NCBI GenBank assembly: GCA_036269455.1
Contig: DATARS010000112.1
Coordinates: 1 to 7,018 of the forward strand
Origin: CF-96 sp036269455
GTDB lineage: Bacteria > Chloroflexota > Dormibacteria > Aeolococcales > Aeolococcaceae
DNA: 7,018 nt
Direction of reading: 5' to 3'
Both the position numbers and the translations under genes were made by a program. The notes beneath the pieces were generated by a model that was not told where the DNA came from, searched no databases, and saw only the letters and a program-made list of their open reading frames with translations. Shown piece by piece: positions 5,378-7,018 of the stretch; positions within the stretch are counted from its first letter, which is position 1; each line of letters begins with the position of its first letter.

Positions 5378-6352
5378 GTGGACATCAATGCCCTCCTGAC
5401 CTACGGCTTCCTCGCCGTGGTCGCGCTCGTCGCCCAGGCCGCCGAGCGCTCCGGCACCGAGCCGCGACGGGACCCGGCGGCGCCACGGGGCATGATCACC
5501 ACGCTCGACGTCGCCCGGGTGCTGGTCGTCTTCGTCGTCATCTACGCGATGCTGCTGGGGCTGACCGAGATCGCCGACCGCCACGGCGGCGGCAGCGTCG
5601 TTGACGGCGCCCTGCAGCTCGTCGCCGGGGGGATCGCGGTGCTGCTGATCCTCACCGGGTGGGACCGCATCCCCGGCCTGCGTGGGCTCCGACCACGGGC
5701 GCCGATCTCCTGGCTGGCGCTCTCGCTCTACCTCCTGGCCCTCGCCCACAACCTCGCGCCCACCTCGGGGTCGACGAGCGTGGCCGACACCGTGTCGAAG
5801 CCCCAGACCACCTCCGACCTGGTGTTCGGGCAGATCCCCTTCGTCATGCTGGCGATCGCCTCCGTCGGCCCGGGGGTGCGACGCAACGCCCGGCAGACCC
5901 TCGAGCGCCTCGGCCTGCTGCCCCTGCGCCCGCAGTGGTGGCTGCTCGGGATCGTCGTCGGCATCGTGGTGGTCAAGGGTGGGAGCCACGTCTACGACCT
6001 GGTGAACTCGCTGACCCCGGCCGACTGCCAGGCCCAGCAGGAGAAGGTGTTCCAGCACCTCGCCGGCCCGGCCCGCCACTGGTACGCCCAGCTCGCCATC
6101 GGCGTCGCTGCCGGGACCGGGGAGGAGCTGCTCTTCCGCGGCGCCCTGCAGCCCCGGGTCGGGATCCTCCTCGCCTCGCTCCTCTGGGCGAGCTTCCACC
6201 TCCAGTACACCTGCCACGGGCTGCCCTCGGCCTCGAACCTCTACATCCTGCTGCTCGGCCTGGTCTTCGGCGCCCTGCGCAAGTGGTTCGGGCTCGGATC
6301 AGCGATGGCCGCCCACATCGCCTACGACTCCACGATCCTCCTCGGCTTCTGA
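5378..6352 (+). CDS. CPBP (CAAX-type/Abi) family intramembrane glutamic protease
   Basis: A 324-residue multi-pass membrane protein of the family that includes Rce1-like CAAX proteases and bacterial bacteriocin-maturation or immunity proteins. The catalytic signature is complete in the C-terminal third: EELLFRG (249-255) with the paired glutamates, FHLQYT (273-278) with H274, and HIAYD (313-317) with H313, where Asp takes the place of the more common Asn. Hydrophobic helices are visible at about 7-21, 45-62, 78-93, 109-121, 149-162 and 187-200, plus those carrying the motifs. The start is GTG 5378, since the nearby ATG is out of frame. The 46-bp gap to the femAB-like gene suggests a shared transcript and an envelope role, but the substrate is unknown. 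The last 54 bp overlap the convergent LAGLIDADG gene. Confidence 0.94.
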   Translation: MDINALLTYGFLAVVALVAQAAERSGTEPRRDPAAPRGMITTLDVARVLVVFVVIYAMLLGLTEIADRHGGGSVVDGALQLVAGGIAVLLILTGWDRIPGLRGLRPRAPISWLALSLYLLALAHNLAPTSGSTSVADTVSKPQTTSDLVFGQIPFVMLAIASVGPGVRRNARQTLERLGLLPLRPQWWLLGIVVGIVVVKGGSHVYDLVNSLTPADCQAQQEKVFQHLAGPARHWYAQLAIGVAAGTGEELLFRGALQPRVGILLASLLWASFHLQYTCHGLPSASNLYILLLGLVFGALRKWFGLGSAMAAHIAYDSTILLGF

Positions 6353-6682
6353 GAGCGTCACCCGATAGGCGGCGCACATCGCCTCGAACCGCGCCAGGGT
6401 GTGCCCGTCGAGCAGGTGGCGGTGGCGATCGATGAGCGGCGCCAGCTCCTCCCGCAGATACCGCCCCCGCGCCATCCACTGGAAGTAGCTCCGCCCACCG
6501 TGGTGGTACGGCCCGTAGAGCGCCCCACCCGGAAAGGTGCGCTCCAGCCACCGGAACAGCCCCTCGTGCCGGGTGTGCATCCGCAGCGTGATCTGCGGCT
6601 GCCGCCCGTCCCCCCCGAAGCTCCCCTCACCGGCGAGCAGCCCGAGCAGAAACCCCACCTCGAGATCGGGAACCGCCGCCAT
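6299..6682 (-). CDS. Small free-standing LAGLIDADG homing endonuclease-like protein
   Basis: The 127-residue product carries one LAGLIDADG motif near the N-terminus, LLGLLAGEG (12-20), with E19 in the place of the catalytic acidic residue. The usual beta-strand region follows (GRQPQITLRMHTRHEGLFRW, 26-45), then GPYHHGGRSYFQWM (57-70) and a C-terminal helical part. One motif means it would act as a homodimer, like I-CreI. There is no intron or intein context. Such stand-alone proteins may be mobile endonucleases or domesticated DNA-binding proteins. The ATG at 6682 lies eight bases after GACACT, with TTGACG 18 bases farther upstream. The frame stays open upstream to 6976, but codon use there is poor and no motif is present. 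The 3' end overlaps the protease gene by 54 bp in convergent orientation, so the last residues may be unconstrained. Confidence 0.78.
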   Translation of the reverse strand: MAAVPDLEVGFLLGLLAGEGSFGGDGRQPQITLRMHTRHEGLFRWLERTFPGGALYGPYHHGGRSYFQWMARGRYLREELAPLIDRHRHLLDGHTLARFEAMCAAYRVTLSEAEEDRGVVGDVGGHR

Positions 6683-6690
6683 GAGCCGGG

Positions 6691-6720
6691 AGTGTCCGCC
6701 CTGCGTTGTTTCACCGTCAA
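6691..6720 (-). promoter_or_regulatory. Candidate promoter of the LAGLIDADG gene
   Basis: On the minus strand, TTGACG (6715-6720) matches a -35 element, followed by an 18-base spacer and GACACT (6691-6696) as a -10 element, then eight bases to the ATG at 6682. This is the only promoter in the window with a good -35 hexamer. Its -35 and spacer lie largely in the 15-bp repeat at 6705-6719. Confidence 0.45.
6705..6719 (+). repeat. 15-bp direct repeat, copy 1
   Basis: GTTGTTTCACCGTCA occurs here and again, without mismatch, at 6961-6975. The match does not extend on either side. It contains a GTTTCAC half-site of the parS palindrome. On the minus strand it forms the -35 region of the LAGLIDADG gene. 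Confidence 0.9.
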
Positions 6721-6960
6721 GACCCTCGCGTCGGGTCGGCTCGTCGCCAGGAGCGCCTTCGTGGGGGCGCGGATGGCGGGGCGGCACCCCCGGAGGGACG
6801 CCGGCGATCGCTGCGCGATCGACTCGGCTCGGAGCTCGCCGCGGGGGTATACGGCTCGCTACGCCCCCTCCGGGGATGCCGCCCCACCATCCGCTGCGCT
6901 TCGACGCACGCGCGGGAGGGCCCGCGCCGCTCGTCCACCAAGAAGAGGTGCGGTCGCTTG
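6720..6960. other. 241-bp non-coding, hairpin-rich block between the direct repeats
   Basis: I see no convincing gene here, because open frames on both strands lack recognisable motifs and consistent codon use. The block holds a long imperfect inverted repeat (6769-6797 with 6866-6894), a 7-bp hairpin with TGC loop (6805-6821) and a 7-bp hairpin GCGCGGG-AGGG-CCCGCGC (6910-6927). It may be a small non-autonomous insertion, a REP-like element or a structured RNA. No transposase is present. Confidence 0.5.
6769..6894. repeat. 29-bp imperfect inverted repeat with 68-nt loop
   Basis: The arm at 6769-6797 pairs with 6866-6894 at 27 of 29 positions, with mismatches only at arm positions 9 and 19. 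The loop (6798-6865) contains the nested hairpin CGATCGC-TGC-GCGATCG at 6805-6821. No T-tract follows on either strand, so it is not a classical terminator. The arm length is well beyond what base composition alone readily explains. Confidence 0.85.
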
Positions 6961-6975
6961 GTTGTTTCACCGTCA
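6961..6975 (+). repeat. 15-bp direct repeat, copy 2
   Basis: This is an exact second copy of GTTGTTTCACCGTCA, 256 bp from the first. Its GTTTCAC (6964-6970) is also an inverted match to GTGAAAC at 6984-6990. It sits directly beside the parS-like site. Confidence 0.9.
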
Positions 6976-6991
6976 TGTTTCCCGTGAAACG
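6976..6991. promoter_or_regulatory. parS-like ParB-binding site
   Basis: TGTTTCCCGTGAAACG differs from the conserved bacterial parS palindrome TGTTTCACGTGAAACA at two of 16 positions, and by one base in the 14-bp core. parS sites bind the segregation protein ParB and usually lie near the replication origin. No parA, parB or other origin gene lies in this window, so function is inferred from the site alone. I see no gene in the remaining bases to 7018. Confidence 0.45.
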
Positions 6992-7018
6992 CGGCGGGCT
7001 GCCTCGTCCATCCCTTCC

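Noticed and set aside
4057..5388. 443-codon minus-strand open frame opposite the femAB-like gene
   Set aside because: The plus-strand gene has well-defined FemAB motifs and a promoter. The opposite frame has none.
6682..6976. N-terminal extension of the LAGLIDADG frame up to 6976
   Set aside because: The extra 98 residues are Arg/Pro/Gly-rich with no motif and run through the inverted repeat. The promoter and family N-terminus fit the ATG at 6682.
6975..7018. Plus-strand ATG at 6975 with frame open to the window end
   Set aside because: It has only 14 codons, no ribosome site or leaderless -10 box, and overlaps the parS-like site. There is too little to call a gene.

Overview
The window is a very GC-rich (about 70%) chromosomal fragment with ordinary housekeeping and envelope genes and short spacers. 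Marked G/C third-position codon bias, an ECF sigma factor with an RskA-type anti-sigma factor, and TANNNT -10 boxes only 6-8 bases upstream of start codons (leaderless transcription) fit an actinobacterium or a GC-rich Chloroflexota/Dormibacterota-type bacterium. The sequence alone does not settle which. There is no rRNA, tRNA, CRISPR array, transposase or phage gene.

Layout: (1) 1-1082, the 3' part of an ECF sigma-factor gene (cut by the window edge) translationally coupled to its membrane anti-sigma factor. (2) 1131-1505, a DUF2203 protein gene with its own leaderless promoter, followed by a hairpin cluster (1516-1565). (3) 1595-3229 on the minus strand, lysA (diaminopimelate decarboxylase) followed by a small uncharacterised gene whose product carries an EF-hand-like loop. 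(4) 3239-3562, a spacer with no conventional gene that looks like a short plus-strand transcription unit: a -10 box, a perfect Shine-Dalgarno with a 17-19 codon ORF, and a strong intrinsic terminator. (5) 3563-4195 on the minus strand, a protein with a probable SRPBCC-like domain and an SH3-like tail, divergent from (6) 4252-5331, a FemAB-type peptidoglycan aminoacyltransferase, and 5378-6352, a CPBP/CAAX-type membrane protease. (7) 6299-6682 on the minus strand, a small free-standing LAGLIDADG endonuclease-like gene whose 3' end overlaps the protease gene. (8) 6705-7018, a non-coding block bounded by a 15-bp direct repeat, containing a 29-bp imperfect inverted repeat and smaller hairpins, followed by a near-match to the ParB-binding site parS.

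Several genes share a cell-envelope theme. LysA makes lysine from meso-diaminopimelate, itself a peptidoglycan building block. The FemAB protein probably adds amino acids to peptidoglycan precursors. The CPBP protease and the sigma/anti-sigma pair sit in or sense the membrane. No operon joins all of them, so the theme is inference. The least explained parts are the cryptic transcription unit at 3301-3564 and the repeat, endonuclease and parS-like region at 6299-6991.
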